From Diphasiastrum complanatum (Eukaryota > Streptophyta > Lycopodiopsida > Lycopodiales > Lycopodiaceae), in the NCBI GenBank assembly GCA_029204225.1, contig CM055093.1, positions 5,253,205 through 5,317,204 on the forward strand: 64,000 nt of DNA. Direction: 5' to 3'. This document shows, one piece after another, positions 21,330 through 35,230 of the stretch; position 1 is the stretch's first letter, and every line of letters starts with the position of its first letter. The position numbers and the translations under genes were made by a program. The notes under the pieces were generated by a model, which saw only the letters and a list, made by a program, of their open reading frames with translations, did not search any database and had not been told where the DNA came from.

Positions 21330-22064
21330 TGTAGTGGATTTCTTTCCTTGCCTATCCTCAACCCAAGATCTAATCAATCTAGCATCGAGGAGATGAAGTT
21401 AGTTATCACGCGTAGATTAGTTCCCATGAGAGCGATAGTATAGTTCAGATTTCAGCATGAATGGAAGATCCAAATCTAATTCTAACGTCCATTAATCCTA
21501 AGCATTAACACTAGATCCACATTGAAGATAGCTTACTCTTTCTCTCTCTCTCCCTTTCTCTCTCATGAAAATTATAAAAACATGCAATCCCAATAACAAT
21601 AAGATCCAACAATTAGCAAAACACAATAAAAGCATGAGAGATGGAGGAAAAGTGATAGAGAGCAAGGACATTCATAAATCCATTTCACAAGAGAACCAAT
21701 CTGCTTAATTGAAATGAAGAAATGTACATGTGTAGGAACTCGAGTTGGTCCCCTTTTATAGTAGAGAGGAGGACCCTGGCCTCTGAATCCTATTGGTCCA
21801 TTTTTGCCTCCCTAATTATTCAAATTTAAAAAAGAGTGGGAACCATCCAAATTGGAGGGAAACCCAACTTTATTCACTAACTTGACATTTAGGCCCTACG
21901 ACATTAAAAGTCCCGCAGAAAAGGCCTAAAGTCCTTTTATTGACTTTCTAATTAATCAAATAATTATGTGATCATCGGGTTGGACTTACACACGCAAGGT
22001 GCCAAATCTCTCTCACTTATTAACTAGGGTTAGAGTTGCCTTGGGATCCGCAAACCCTCCAACA
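21330..22064 (-). mobile_element. Ty3/gypsy-type 5' LTR (735 bp)
   Basis: The complement of TGGTGCCGTTGTTGGGGAG, close to the TGGCGCCGTTGCCGGGGA primer site of plant Athila/Tat gypsy elements, sits at 21307-21325. The LTR follows as TGTAGTGGATTTC (21330) to CCTCCAACA (22064). Beyond it the integrase of element A3 begins, so this LTR interrupts A3. A partner LTR was not found to the left. Confidence 0.7.
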
Positions 22065-23293
22065 GTAGATCCTGTAGTATGATGAATGAACATCATATCC
22101 TACGAGAAATTCCTGTTCCAATTCTGATCTAGAATGTGGGTGTATGCGACGCATCCAAAAATGTGCACGTGTCAGACTTGGTTTGTTGCCCCACCAAACC
22201 TCGTGTGGCATGGTATGCGCAACACTGGATTCACCTATCTTGTTCTGTAGGTAGTTGGCTATAGCTACTACTTCAACCCATAAAAATTTTGATGCCTTTG
22301 AATAGGCCATCATGGATCTCGTAGCTTCCACGAGAGTCTGATTTCTACTCTCTGCCACACCATTGTGTTGTGGTGTATAGGCTGCAGTCTTCAAGTGAAG
22401 TATGCCTTTGTTGGTGCAAAACTCTACAAGCATTTGGAGACATATTCTCCTCCTATGTCTGTTCTCAACTGCTTCACCTTCTTGTCAGTCCATTTCTCAG
22501 CCCAATTCACGAAATTTGTGAATTTGTCCAGGGCCTCTAACTTGTTGTGGATAAAGTACATGGCTGCAAATTTGCTGAAGTCGTCAATGAAAGTGGTGTA
22601 GTACTTTGAACCTTCCAGGGAGACCACATCAAATGGTTCATAGATGTTAGAGTGTACCAGTTCCAGGAGTACTTTCGTTCTGAAAGAGTCCTTGGTGAAT
22701 GGTATACGTGACATCTTGCCTTTGTTACATGCATCACAGGATTTCAAGCATGATGCATCTTTGATATTGACACCGATGAATGCTTCGCTCCGGCTAGCAT
22801 TGTATAGAACAATTGTATTCATGTGATACAACCTTCTGTGCCATATAATATCCATCGCTTCGTTGATCTGAGCGTGCTCTGAAGGTACTCAAATCCAAAG
22901 GTGATACATGTTTCCCTTTCGTCCTTCTAAAGAGTGGGCACGTATAGAGTGTCATCAAGCCTTCTGTCTCTTCCTTTGGTGCTTAACCATAGTGCTCCAG
23001 TTCCGCTAACTTTGTGTCTGAAACCATCTCCCAAGATTATATATCTGGAAGATTTTGATATCAGTGATCATGTGTCTCGTTGCCACAAAGTGTGACGTTG
23101 CACCTAAATCAAGAATTATCTCTTGTGTATCTGAAGTTGATGTCACACAGACATCAGCACACTTCTTGTTTCTTGGATTTGGGTTGTAGTCAATGGCTGC
23201 GTGACCCTTTTTGTGACAATGGATGCACTCTACTCTCTGGATTGAGCCATCACTTATCAACAGTGTGGTCTTCTCATGTACTCCCATGTTCAA
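22065..23293 (-). pseudogene. Element A3: protease to integrase fragment of family A
   Basis: Minus-strand frames: 23006-23293 has a zinc knuckle ECIHCHKKGHAAIDYN and a protease site reading ILDLGATSHF (Leu for the usual Ser). 22424-22855 has DIIWHRRLYHMN, CDACNKGKMSRIPF, FIDDFSKF and LRTDIGGEY. 22065-22433 has YTPQHNGVAESRNQTLVEA, WWGNKPS and VGYDVHSSYYRIY, where it is cut by the gypsy LTR. At 23293 it ends against unrelated DNA. Gag and LTRs are missing. Confidence 0.85.
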
Positions 23294-24520
23294 CGTGTTT
23301 CAACCACGTGTTCCACATGCCAATCCAATTCTGAACATGACCAGTTACCAGCAACAACATCCCCACCAACATATTTTTTTTAGATCCACTTGAGCAGTTA
23401 CGTTGCCAGCAACAACACCAGCAAGATCGACATCCAAGGTCACAAACCCAAAGTCGACAATGACAAGGCTAAGATGACAAATGGGCAATCCAAAGCGACT
23501 CGAACAGAAGAAGTATCCCAGTCATGACAAAGATCCTTCAGAAAAAGAAAACACAAGCATTGGAAAATCTGTCTCCTTCTTCAACCATCCTCTTGCCATA
23601 CTTCTGCGCCCATTCTGATGCCTATCTTTCACACCATCTACCGTTGTCACCACCACCCTTTCTTCCACCTGTTTGTTTATTATCAATTCATTGTTTTTCT
23701 GAGAAATTCCCAGTTTTGATAGTCTTACCAAAGCAGCTGATGGATCATTGCAAGTGTTTTGCGGAAACTAACTGTCACCTGCAATGAATGATTAGCCAAA
23801 AGAAGACGTACAAAAGCAGACAAAGCAGCTAGAAGACATCAAAAATTAAGTAAAGAAGTTGAGGAGGAAAGGACAAAACTTAAGCAACAAATGAGTCAGA
23901 TCAACCTTGATAAAAAAAACCTCTTTGGAGCAATGATAGTTGAATCTCCTCGTATGAAGCCCAAAGAGATCCAAAAGTAATGGATAAAAAAAAAGAGTTG
24001 TAGAAAAAAAGAAAGGCGATGACAACCGTGAACCTGCAAATAAAGTGAGCTCCTCACCCAGCAAGTGGTGGTCAAAGCTCAACATTGCAAGGGTCCAAGG
24101 CTGCAACTATAGAACTATCAATGCTTTCACCCTTCCACGAGACCTTCATCATGTTTTCTTATCGTCACCAAACTGTCCATCCAAAACTGTTTCTACCACC
24201 AAATTTTTTATGAATGAGTCCATTCCCTTGAGACTGATAATCGAAGTTTGTGCTACCTACAAATCGAAGGTTTTTCTTAAGGCTGGGACTTCGACTGAGC
24301 GAAGAACACCCAGAAGCAAATGGAGAATACAGACCTCCCAAATGTTAGAACCTGCCAAGAAACCAAAGATGAAACCTGTTAGCCGATTCTCTAGTGCCGA
24401 GCCAAGCTGAAGACACAAGTTATCTCTCACCCATGACCGAGGAGGTCTCAAAAGGAAGAGGGCAGAAGAAACTGAGAGCCGATCATGAGAGCCAAGGAAA
24501 TACTAACTAGGAAGACAGTG
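23294..24520 (+). pseudogene. Unrecognised degraded plus-strand frames, basic coiled-coil-like segment
   Basis: Around 23790-23940 the plus strand encodes a charged run (AKRRRTKADKAARRHQ, then EEERTKLKQQ) with stops before and after. Its position left of a plus-strand gypsy-type LTR would suit a decayed gypsy interior, but no catalytic motif is visible. Confidence 0.3.
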
Positions 24521-24528
24521 AGTAACTA

Positions 24529-25487
24529 TGTGAGCCTACATGGTGTATCCCAAAGAAGGAATGACCATGTAGGATCTAGTAATGTTTCCTAGGCATTGTA
24601 AATAAAGGTAGAACTCCCTTAAATTAGTTAGAGTGAGCCATCTTTTGATGGTGACCTTTAGTGGAAGGGCAAATTCCACATGTAGTTCTAATTTAGTGGA
24701 ATTGCCACATGGGCAGCCTTCTTGCTTATTTAAGGGCCCCCCTCTCTTGTGAGGGAGCTTTGATTGTATTGTCAAGTTCTCTTGAGCAAATAAAGAGAAT
24801 CTTCCACGAGTTCTTGATGATAGCTTAGCTCCTTGTTCATGGCAATGATCTTGAGTGATATTTCTATGAGCATGCTTGATTCCTTTGCATTGTGGATTAA
24901 CTAGGTTCTTGTTTCTTGTTTCTTGTTTAGTTGTGGATTAGCATTCAGTTCTTGCTTGTGGAATCTTGTAGTAATCAACATTCAAGTAAACTAGATAGGC
25001 TGGTTTGTGGCATAGATCTTGCATACTCCCTTACAGCCAGTTTTTTATTGTTTTTGAGTAATCCAAGCATCAAGTGATGAGTGTTTCTTGATTCTTAGAT
25101 TGTTAAAATACTGCTAGGAATCTTGTTTCTTGTATCTTGTATCTTGTTTCTTGAATCTTGTTTTCAATAGCTAATCTAGTTCTTGATTCTTTTCTGATTT
25201 AGTAGTTAGTAGGAGGATCGCTCTCTACGCTGAACGTTGATCTTCTTGAGCTGTAGATGGTTACATGGCTGGTCTCTTGCATGTAGCTGAGTATTGGATT
25301 TGAGTTACCCACTGACAAGCTGAGAATACGTAATGAAAACCTAGGTAACGCTTCTGCTCTGTAACAGTTCTAATAAGAAGAAGAACCACAAAGAACCATA
25401 ATAACAAAAGTAAGTAATCCAAGAAAAGAAAAGAGATAAAAGACAAAAGAGAAAAACTTGTTCACAGATTCAGTGAATCTGTGAACA
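24529..25487 (+). mobile_element. Probable gypsy-type LTR followed by a primer site
   Basis: Starts TGTGAGCCTACATGG at 24529 and ends CTGTGAACA at 25487; TGGTGTCGTTCC, a gypsy-type primer-site form, follows at 25490. TTATTTAAGG near 24735 is a TATA candidate and AATAAAG near 24790 a poly(A) signal. The LTR ends in a 25-bp palindrome (25461-25485). No second copy is present. Confidence 0.55.
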
Positions 25488-25950
25488 ATTGGTGTCGTTC
25501 CACAGCTACACACACGCTCAACCAAGCCATATCTCAATCTCTTGTGTTGCGACACAATCTCCTTGAGAGCTCCTACACGTTCATTGTCGAGCTCATCACT
25601 TCGGTCTTGACCGAAGTCCTGCTCGTTTCTCAACCAGAGTCTCATGATCCTCACCAAGCCGAGCTCCATGACTCAAGTTTGGACCGGACCACTACCTCAT
25701 ACCTCTCGACCGAACCACAACTTCACAATCCTAACATGTCCTGATTTACACCTCAACCGCCACTCATTATTTTAATCTCAACCGGAGTAATAACTAAACG
25801 AACATCTCTTTGACATCTCGACCGAAGGAAACCTTCACATCTCAACCGGACCCTTCAATCCTAATCTCAACCAAAGTGTTCAGTCAAAACTCGACCGGAG
25901 CACTCCCATCACATCTCAACCGGGCTCCAATCAAGCAAACTTAATTCAAT
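25488..25950. repeat. Interspersed CTCRACCGRA motif array
   Basis: Variants of CTCRACCGRA (ctcgaccga, ctcaaccgga, ctcaaccgg) recur about a dozen times between ~25600 and 25925 at irregular spacing of roughly 20-50 bp. The array lies just inside the gypsy-type primer site. No coding frame is kept. Confidence 0.6.
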
Positions 25951-28430
<2,480 letters not shown>

Positions 28431-28529
28431 GACACTATTGTAAACTCCGTGTAATTCTGCAAACTGTGTAAAAACACTTGTAATTCTGCAGACTATGTAA
28501 ACACATGGAAAAATCCGTAGAATTGAATA

Positions 28530-29330
28530 AACAATGGATGAAGATTCGAGAGGCTGTGATATACTCTGATTCAGTGGAAGATAGAGCTATCGAAGATTGC
28601 TTGCGATTGTTCCAGGAAACTGGACCATTGTTGAGGAAGAATGTAAATCTGGAAGTAGATTTACGAGTGTCTACATCTCCTGCCCAAGTAGCATTTGTGA
28701 AACCACTGAATAAATTGAGGTTTTCATTGCCGACTGCTCCATAGCAAATGCAAAACTCCATAGTAGCTCAAAGATATCTCATGACTCTGATAAGAGCCTC
28801 CAATGTTGTATACTTAGTCAGACACTGGTCCTTTGACAATTTGAGTCTTGGTTTCATTGGTGAGAGAGTTAACTTGTTATTCACCAGATTATATCTAATT
28901 AACATGTTGTAGATGTACCTCTGTTGTGTAATGTAGATCACCTTCTGTTTTCTGTCTCTATGGATTTGTATACCAAGGCAGAAATGAGCTCGCTTAGATT
29001 GGTCATGTTGAATTCGGAAGATAGCATTGCTTGGCTTCTTTTATCAAATCGATATTGTTGTTAAAGGGCAATGTATCATCCACGTACAAAGTGATAATGA
29101 TAAAAGACTGTTGCACTGCTCTAAAGTAAACGTTTGAATCTGAAGAGCTAGGTGTATAGCTGTGATCAATAAGGAAAGTATTGATCCTTTCAACAATCGT
29201 CCATGTCTGGTTCTTGATAAGAGATGAATACTCTTTATCCATAGATTCTTTCCAGAGATCTGAATCATGCTGACTGAGTGCCTCTTGGACAGACGTCAGT
29301 TCCTGACCTCATGCACCTCATAATCTAGAA
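28530..29330 (-). pseudogene. Copia RT and RNase H remnant (element I)
   Basis: On the minus strand: LYVDDTLPFNNN (YVDD, 29003-29242), then a stretch around 28745-28990 reading GIQIHRDRKQKVIYITQQRY and LSPMKPRLKLSKDQ, then RNase H at 28530-28761 with FTNATWAGD, DTRKSTSRFTFFLNN, RKQSSIALSSTESEY. Stops and shifts split it. The lineage matches element E at 5656. No LTR was recognised beside it. Confidence 0.85.
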
Positions 29331-29634
29331 TATGCGGATCAAGAGCCAACCTCTACAAGTGCCATAGGTTACGGAGAGAGAAAAACCATCCAACATTTAA
29401 CTACAAAAGCAATCAAGAAGGCTTTCTTAGGATGCCTAAGGAATAAGGTAAGAAAGTGAAAACGGACGAGGGTCTACTAAGAATGGTACTCAGAGATTGG
29501 TAGGACCCAAAAAGCACCTATCATTGGAAAATGGAACAAAAATCAAGAGTCCTAGGTTGTGGCATATTGCAGTTTTTATCTCGCAATGCCAATCTCAAGC
29601 ACATCAAAAAGGCTTCTCGTATCGTCTTCAAGCG

Positions 29635-30466
29635 TGTGAAAAATGCAGAAATAAGCTTTGTAGAGGCCAAAAATCTTGTATATAGATAAACACACATGTG
29701 TGGAGCCTGTTCCCATGTGTGAAAATAGTGTACTTTTCATGTACCATAATCATATAGGTTGTACATATGATTTAATTCAAGTTCTAGTGGCTAAAAAGGC
29801 CAAAAACTAGTTTTCTAGACATATGACACATGGCATCAATCTATTGCTTGCATGAGCCACATCCTTTGGTTAAGTGTCACATCCCATGTGTAGAGGACAG
29901 CTCACATGTGTGGAATAAGCTGAAGTAGACGAATTTTGACTTCTAGAAGATTTCCAAGTAGATCTCCATATAGAAGGAAAATGGACCAAAAGTGCTCAAA
30001 ATAGAAGGTTTTGTCCAAGTGTCAGTTTTGCATGATGAATCATCATATGACAAAGCACCTTCACACATGTGGGATCAAAGGGATGATCAGTACCACGAGC
30101 TCTCACTTATTGTATATATAGAGCCACATTTGGCCATAATCAGGGTGAGACACAAATCTTGGTTTTGGAGGCAATTTTGTGTTAATTTCATCATTTGTCT
30201 TGATTTTTCTTGAATTTTTTGAGTTTCTATCATAATGTACTTTGTTTTCATGTTGGAGTCCATACTCTGACAGTGTTTCACACGTGTGAAACCAGAAAGT
30301 ACACTTACCTTCAATTAATGATTGTTCTTGATAGGATTTTGTGTATAGAATTGATCTAGATTGATCTTAATCTGAAGTAGATTGATAGATCAAGTATTCT
30401 GACAACCAATCCCTCTTGAGGATCAAATTAGGATCCACTCTTGGTCCTTTTTGTACTTTTTTCACA
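29635..30466 (+). mobile_element. Solo LTR of family C with perfect TSD
   Basis: 832 bp starting TGTGAAAAATGC and ending TTTTTTCACA, the reverse complement of the C1 LTRs over its full length. AAGCG flanks it on both sides (29630-29634 and 30467-30471). There is no interior, so it is a solo LTR left by recombination between two LTRs. It keeps the palindrome GTTTCACACGTGTGAAAC at 30275-30292. Confidence 0.95.
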
Positions 30467-30471
30467 AAGCG

Positions 30472-31784
30472 CAGGTATATTTGCCAGAGAAAATTGGAAT
30501 GAAAACTCGCGCTTGAGAGCGATATCCACAAAGTAATATCGATTTCAGACAGGAGGTACGAACCGAGAGAAAAGAGGTTAAAAAGTGCGCTTGAAATCGA
30601 TAGCAGGCACAAAAATCAAAAGAATTGTGAACAACATGTGTCGTTTCATAATTGGTCAAAAATATTTGCCCGTATAGATTATGATTGATGCGACAGTTGT
30701 CATGTGCCAAATGACACATGGCGATATATGATTGGTGCACGTGTCACACACCCATGTGTCCCTTGTCAATGAGTCATCATGATTAGTATAGATGGACACG
30801 TGGACCATTGATTTGATGCCATGTGTCCTTGGTCAGTTTTCCACACGTGCAAATTTTTCCACAGATATTTTTATTTTTTCTCACAAATTTTCAGTGTTTT
30901 ACATCATAGTATCGATCTCAAGCGCGTCCAACAACCTTCTAGTTTCAGTCATCTCCCCCCGTGCTCGAGATTGATACCGCGATATCTCCGATATCGCTTT
31001 CGAATGCAGAACTTCACTTATTTCTTGTTTCGTTGCTAATCTTGTGCTCAAATGGATACTCAGTCTTTCAAGCTTCTTTCTATTGCAAATTTTTTTATGT
31101 CCTATCTTTGGCAAATTTTTTTGGGTCCTTTCTTCCACAAATTTTGTTGTGTCTTTTCTTCTGAAATTTTTTTTTTGTCCTTCTTTTATATTTGACCATG
31201 ATGGTTAGGACCAAAGCCATTGCTCATGCCAAGAACCTCTGTATAGCCTTCCCGTGCCCGTGTCCCCCCTGGGTACTGGCCGTAGACAGGGCAGAAAGCA
31301 GGTCTGGCTGAGGGAGATTAGAAAACTCCATAGATCAATAATACAAAGGAAGGCAAAATTACAGGACAAGATATTACTGTCATGATAGCTCATGATACCA
31401 ATATAGAAAATAAAGCTAAAGTTAATGAATAGAATTTCAATTGTAAACATGTATATATTACCACATGGAAAAGGAGACAAATTCATACATGTAAACAACC
31501 CATTTATTGGATTTTTATTGATATCAATATAGATTCTTACAATCAAGTTATGTCCATAGTACACTACTGGATTGCAATTTTTCTACATTGATAAAAAACA
31601 AGATTCTTGTTTTCATATTGAGTAACGATGATGGACATGTATTTTCTGATAGTCAATCTCGGTGTTCTTCCATCAGTTGGATAGTTTCGCCAATATCACT
31701 GCATTTGATCTTCGTCTTTTATGTAACTGAATAAAAGTATGTAACATTTAGTATAAAGATTATACGAGCAATTTTTTAAAGAAA
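30472..31784. other. No gene recognised
   Basis: The first part (to ~30700) uses GC-bearing words such as TTGAGAGCGATAT and TCGATTTCAGAC. The stretch 31205-31330 is locally GC-rich and conserved-looking but gave no domain. Confidence 0.3.
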
Positions 31785-32480
31785 TTATACATCAAGAATA
31801 GAGTGTTTATAGCTACTTACAAGTTTGCCATTTGAAATGAATCTGAAGTTTGAAAGTATATCATCATGTAGGAGCAATAGTTCTTGCCTAGTGTAATTTA
31901 GGCTCCCATCTTCTTCCACCTCAACACATGTCAAAAGTGCATCATTGTATATTATTTCAATATTTTTTTGCTTAGAATGTCTGGTTTCCAAGTCCTGATC
32001 GAGTGGCACCCATTTACTCTTGCTTTGATAGCAAAAGCAAAAGGAAGACATTTTAATTCTACATTCAATTTTTCCATCTGATTTTTTGTCCCAGCCTTCA
32101 TTCATAAGTTCAGATAATAAACTATCTAATAAATTTTTACATATAAACATTGTTGTTGTATACATTGACACTTGAGAGAAGAAATCCACAAATATATTCA
32201 AAGAAGTAAACCAACTTATTTGAACTGTTTTTGAACCTGTGCTCATCTTTAATGAAATTTTTATATCATTATATAGTTTGCAACGAAATGATTCTAATAT
32301 TACAGCCCTCTAAGGCAATCCATTCATCACTTTCAAAACTAGGTAATGGAATTGGGACTATTTGGACATGGATTCATAAAAGAAGAGTCCACAATCAACA
32401 AGATCTTTTGCAGCTCTACCTCTATGTTGCAAATGTCCAATATCAGTGTGTATTACGTCTAACACACCTACAAGAGATCC
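31785..32480 (-). pseudogene. Unrecognised host-like exon or captured gene fragment
   Basis: A 153-codon minus-strand frame (31785-32246) has ordinary protein composition, including MYTTTMFICKNLLDSLLSEL and KWVPLDQDLETRHSKQ. Further upstream on the same strand (to ~32480) the text stays protein-like (GHLQHRGRAAKDLVDCG) but with stops. At 31824 the frame meets a CTT-GTAAGT string that would serve as a 5' splice site. I do not recognise the family. It could be a decayed host exon, or a fragment carried by a transposon. Confidence 0.35.
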
Positions 32481-32714
32481 ACTTGGCTCCCATTCATTTA
32501 TATTGGATGGATACAAATATGCAAGTGAAAAATAATCAGATTGACAAGTTTAGTAATAAATGATAAGGAATGACAAAAAAAATCAAAGCATTATAATATA
32601 TCAATACTCTCAGTTTTTTTTATTGTGATCCTGACAGTTGCTTGCACATTTATCTCTAAATGCATATATACATGTTGGACTAAAATTTCGGACATATTTT
32701 TTTCTCCTGACAAT

Positions 32715-32789
32715 TTGAGCTTGGGCCACCTCGAGTTACTACATGTACTTTGATTTCCCTCATAATCTATATTGAGTTTTTGAGTCATA
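32715..32789 (+). repeat. 75-bp direct repeat, left copy (matches 39234-39308)
   Basis: TTGAGCTTGGGCCACCTCG through GAGTTTTTGAGTCATA, with about two mismatches to the right copy. Since the right copy lies in the 3' LTR region of element B, this is probably the stump of its 5' LTR. Confidence 0.85.
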
Positions 32790-32917
32790 AAGGAGCCAAG
32801 AAGACTAGTTCAAAATTGAAGGTATAGAGATCGTTCCCTTGAAGCTTGCACCATCTAAAGTTCTCTCTCTCAACAAGGTTCTTTTTGTTCCAAAGCTTAC
32901 AAAGAACCTCATAAGTG

Positions 32918-33925
32918 TGACGTGAAAAATAATCTACTCAAATTGCAAATATCAATCAGGCTCTGAAACGAAATGTAATGAAACGAAGCGAAACTAAAAC
33001 TTGAACGAGCTCTGACATTGACATGCTAAAACGAAATCAAATTAATCGCGAACGAAATGAATTTGGATGGATTTCAGATATGATCGCTGGTCACTGCCTG
33101 TATATCATTCCTACAATCCTCCAAAAAGTAGACAAACACTACTGATCTATGTTATAGATTAATACAACATTTAACAAAACTGAACCAATGTGCAAAATTG
33201 ATAAAAAAAAAACCAAGTGAATGAGATACACAAGTGATAGCAGATAGTAATTCATTCAAGATCAGACAAAATTGAGAGTGATATGTGCGTAATAGCTACA
33301 GTATCATCTATTGATCCTCTTGATTTTGAGCATTGTATGATAGATCCACACAACCCATTGGCATGAGAGAAAATAGTGTTTTCTCACGAGTAGCGTCTTG
33401 CTTACTAGTAGACTTCTTAGATCTCTGTGAATCCTGCTTACAAAATTGTCTCGCTCACAGGCGGACTTCTATTTTGTATATGTTTTTTTTTTATCTGTTA
33501 CTGTATGTATGTTATACATCTATTAATTGCATACATTCAGAGTAGCATATTTGATTGGATAGACTAAAAAATCTATAACTAATCATGGATTACAAGAGAG
33601 GTGGGTTAGGCACGTCCTAATGCTCTTCCGCTGATATCATCATATCAGATTAGGGTTTTTGTACTCCACAATACTTGCATGATCTTCTTGATCTTTTGGA
33701 GCATGAAGGTCAAAAAGTGTCGCAAAAATGTTTGCATCGCTTTGAGTCATTTGACTTTTGCGTCGTCTGACTTTCTCTTGTTGTATCACAAATACTTTTC
33801 TTTTGTGAACATTTTCGCCTCGTGTCTTTTCGTCAGGATGTTCGCGAACATTTTCGCTTCGTGTCTTTTCATCAAATTGCTGAAAGCTAGCAAAGCTTTG
33901 GAAATAGAAAATTTTTGTTTCTTCA
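32918..33925 (-). repeat. A2 3' LTR
   Basis: 1008 bp, TGACGTGAAAAAT to TTTCTTCA. U3 holds two copies of a 39-bp repeat (33804-33842, 33843-33881). Confidence 0.9.
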
Positions 33926-34880
33926 GCTCTCTCTCAAAGTGTAGTAGCTTGATGACTCCAAAACTTATCAAGAACATGTGCATAAGCTGCACAACCAAAG
34001 ATACAGATGTGAGTCAGATTGGATTTTCTACCCCACCATGATTCGTGTGGTTTCCTGTGAGGAACACCAAATTTTCCTATCCTGTTCTAAATGTAAGCAG
34101 TTGCAACTACTGCTTCAGCCCACAACACTCTTGGATCCTTTGAATAGGCCATCATGCACCTAGCAGCTTCCATTAGAGTCTTGTTCTTTCTTTCTGCAAC
34201 ACTGTTGTGCTATGGTGCATAAGATGTAATTCTTTTGTGAATGATTCCACGATCATTGCAGAAGTCAGTGAATCGATTTGAGATGTATTCTCCACCTCAA
34301 TCTGTTCTGATATGCTTCACCTTACTTCCTATGCATCTTTCTACCCAATTCACATACTTTGTGAATTTGTCAAATGCTTCTGATTTATTGTGAATAAAGT
34401 AGACTCTGGCAAATTTACTGTGATCATCAATAAAGATTATATAATACTTTGAGCCTCCTACTGAGATCACATTGAAAGATCCACAGATGTCAGAATGTAC
34501 AAGCTCCAAAATCTTTGTAGTTCTGTAGGAGTCTTTGACAAAAGGAGTACATGACATCTTACCCTTCAAACATGCATCACAGGTCATTGAACTAGTTGCA
34601 TTCGAGATGGTCACCCCTGTGATTGCATGATGGCTTGTTTGATATAGTGCCATTGAATTCATATGGCATAGTCTCCTATGCCATAGAGTATCTGGCGAAT
34701 CATCATGAGTCTGATGCACTTGATCTGCAGGTAGACATACCTTCAAGTGATATAGGTTGTCTTTTCTTCTACCTTGAGTGATTAATGTACTGGTACTTGC
34801 ATCAACAATGTTACATGCTTCGTCTGAGAATGTTATATGCATCCTTGCATCAGCTATTCTTGCCATTGATAGCAAGTCCT
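33926..34880 (-). pseudogene. A2 integrase
   Basis: Minus strand. 34297-34875 covers GAG-pre-integrase (LWHRRLCHMNS, CDACLKGKMSCTPF) and the integrase core start (LVHSDICG, FIDDHSKFA, HIRTD). A stop then precedes GGEY, and the rest continues to about 33930 in other frames (AERKNKTLMEAARCMMAYS, HESWWGRKSNLTH, GCAAYAHV). Catalytic Asp residues are visible; the HNGVAE box is altered to HNSVAE. The protein stops within 10 residues of the purine tract. Confidence 0.85.
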
Positions 34881-34881
34881 G

Positions 34882-35115
34882 CTACAGTGTAGGCACGAAC
34901 AGAACATCTTCGAGTCGTCTGTCTCTGTCGTTTGTGTTGAGCCATAGTGAGCCAATACCATTCACTTGATGCTTTGATCCATCTCCAAGAACAATAAATC
35001 TTGATGGATCTGCACTTCGGAAATCGGAGATGATTCGTCTTGATGTGACGAAGTGCGAGGTAGCTCCTAAATCAAGAATTACCTCCTGTGTGTTAGGTGT
35101 TGATATTGCACACAT
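34882..35115 (-). pseudogene. A2 protease region with DLG in place of DSG
   Basis: Reads EVILDLGATSHFVTSRR, then SRFIVLGDGSKHQVNGIGSLWLNTN and LEDVLFVPTL. Retropepsins of copia elements normally have Asp-Ser-Gly (or Asp-Thr-Gly). A3 shows the same Leu; A1 keeps Ser. Confidence 0.8.
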
Positions 35116-35230
35116 GTCTACACAAATGTAGGTAGTTGAATTTTGTGATTCGTTCTTTCTTCGCCCATCTTTGAGCTCTCTAGCTCCTCGACATAGGACG
35201 AACTATTGTTGTTCTCCTATCTGCTTTTAG

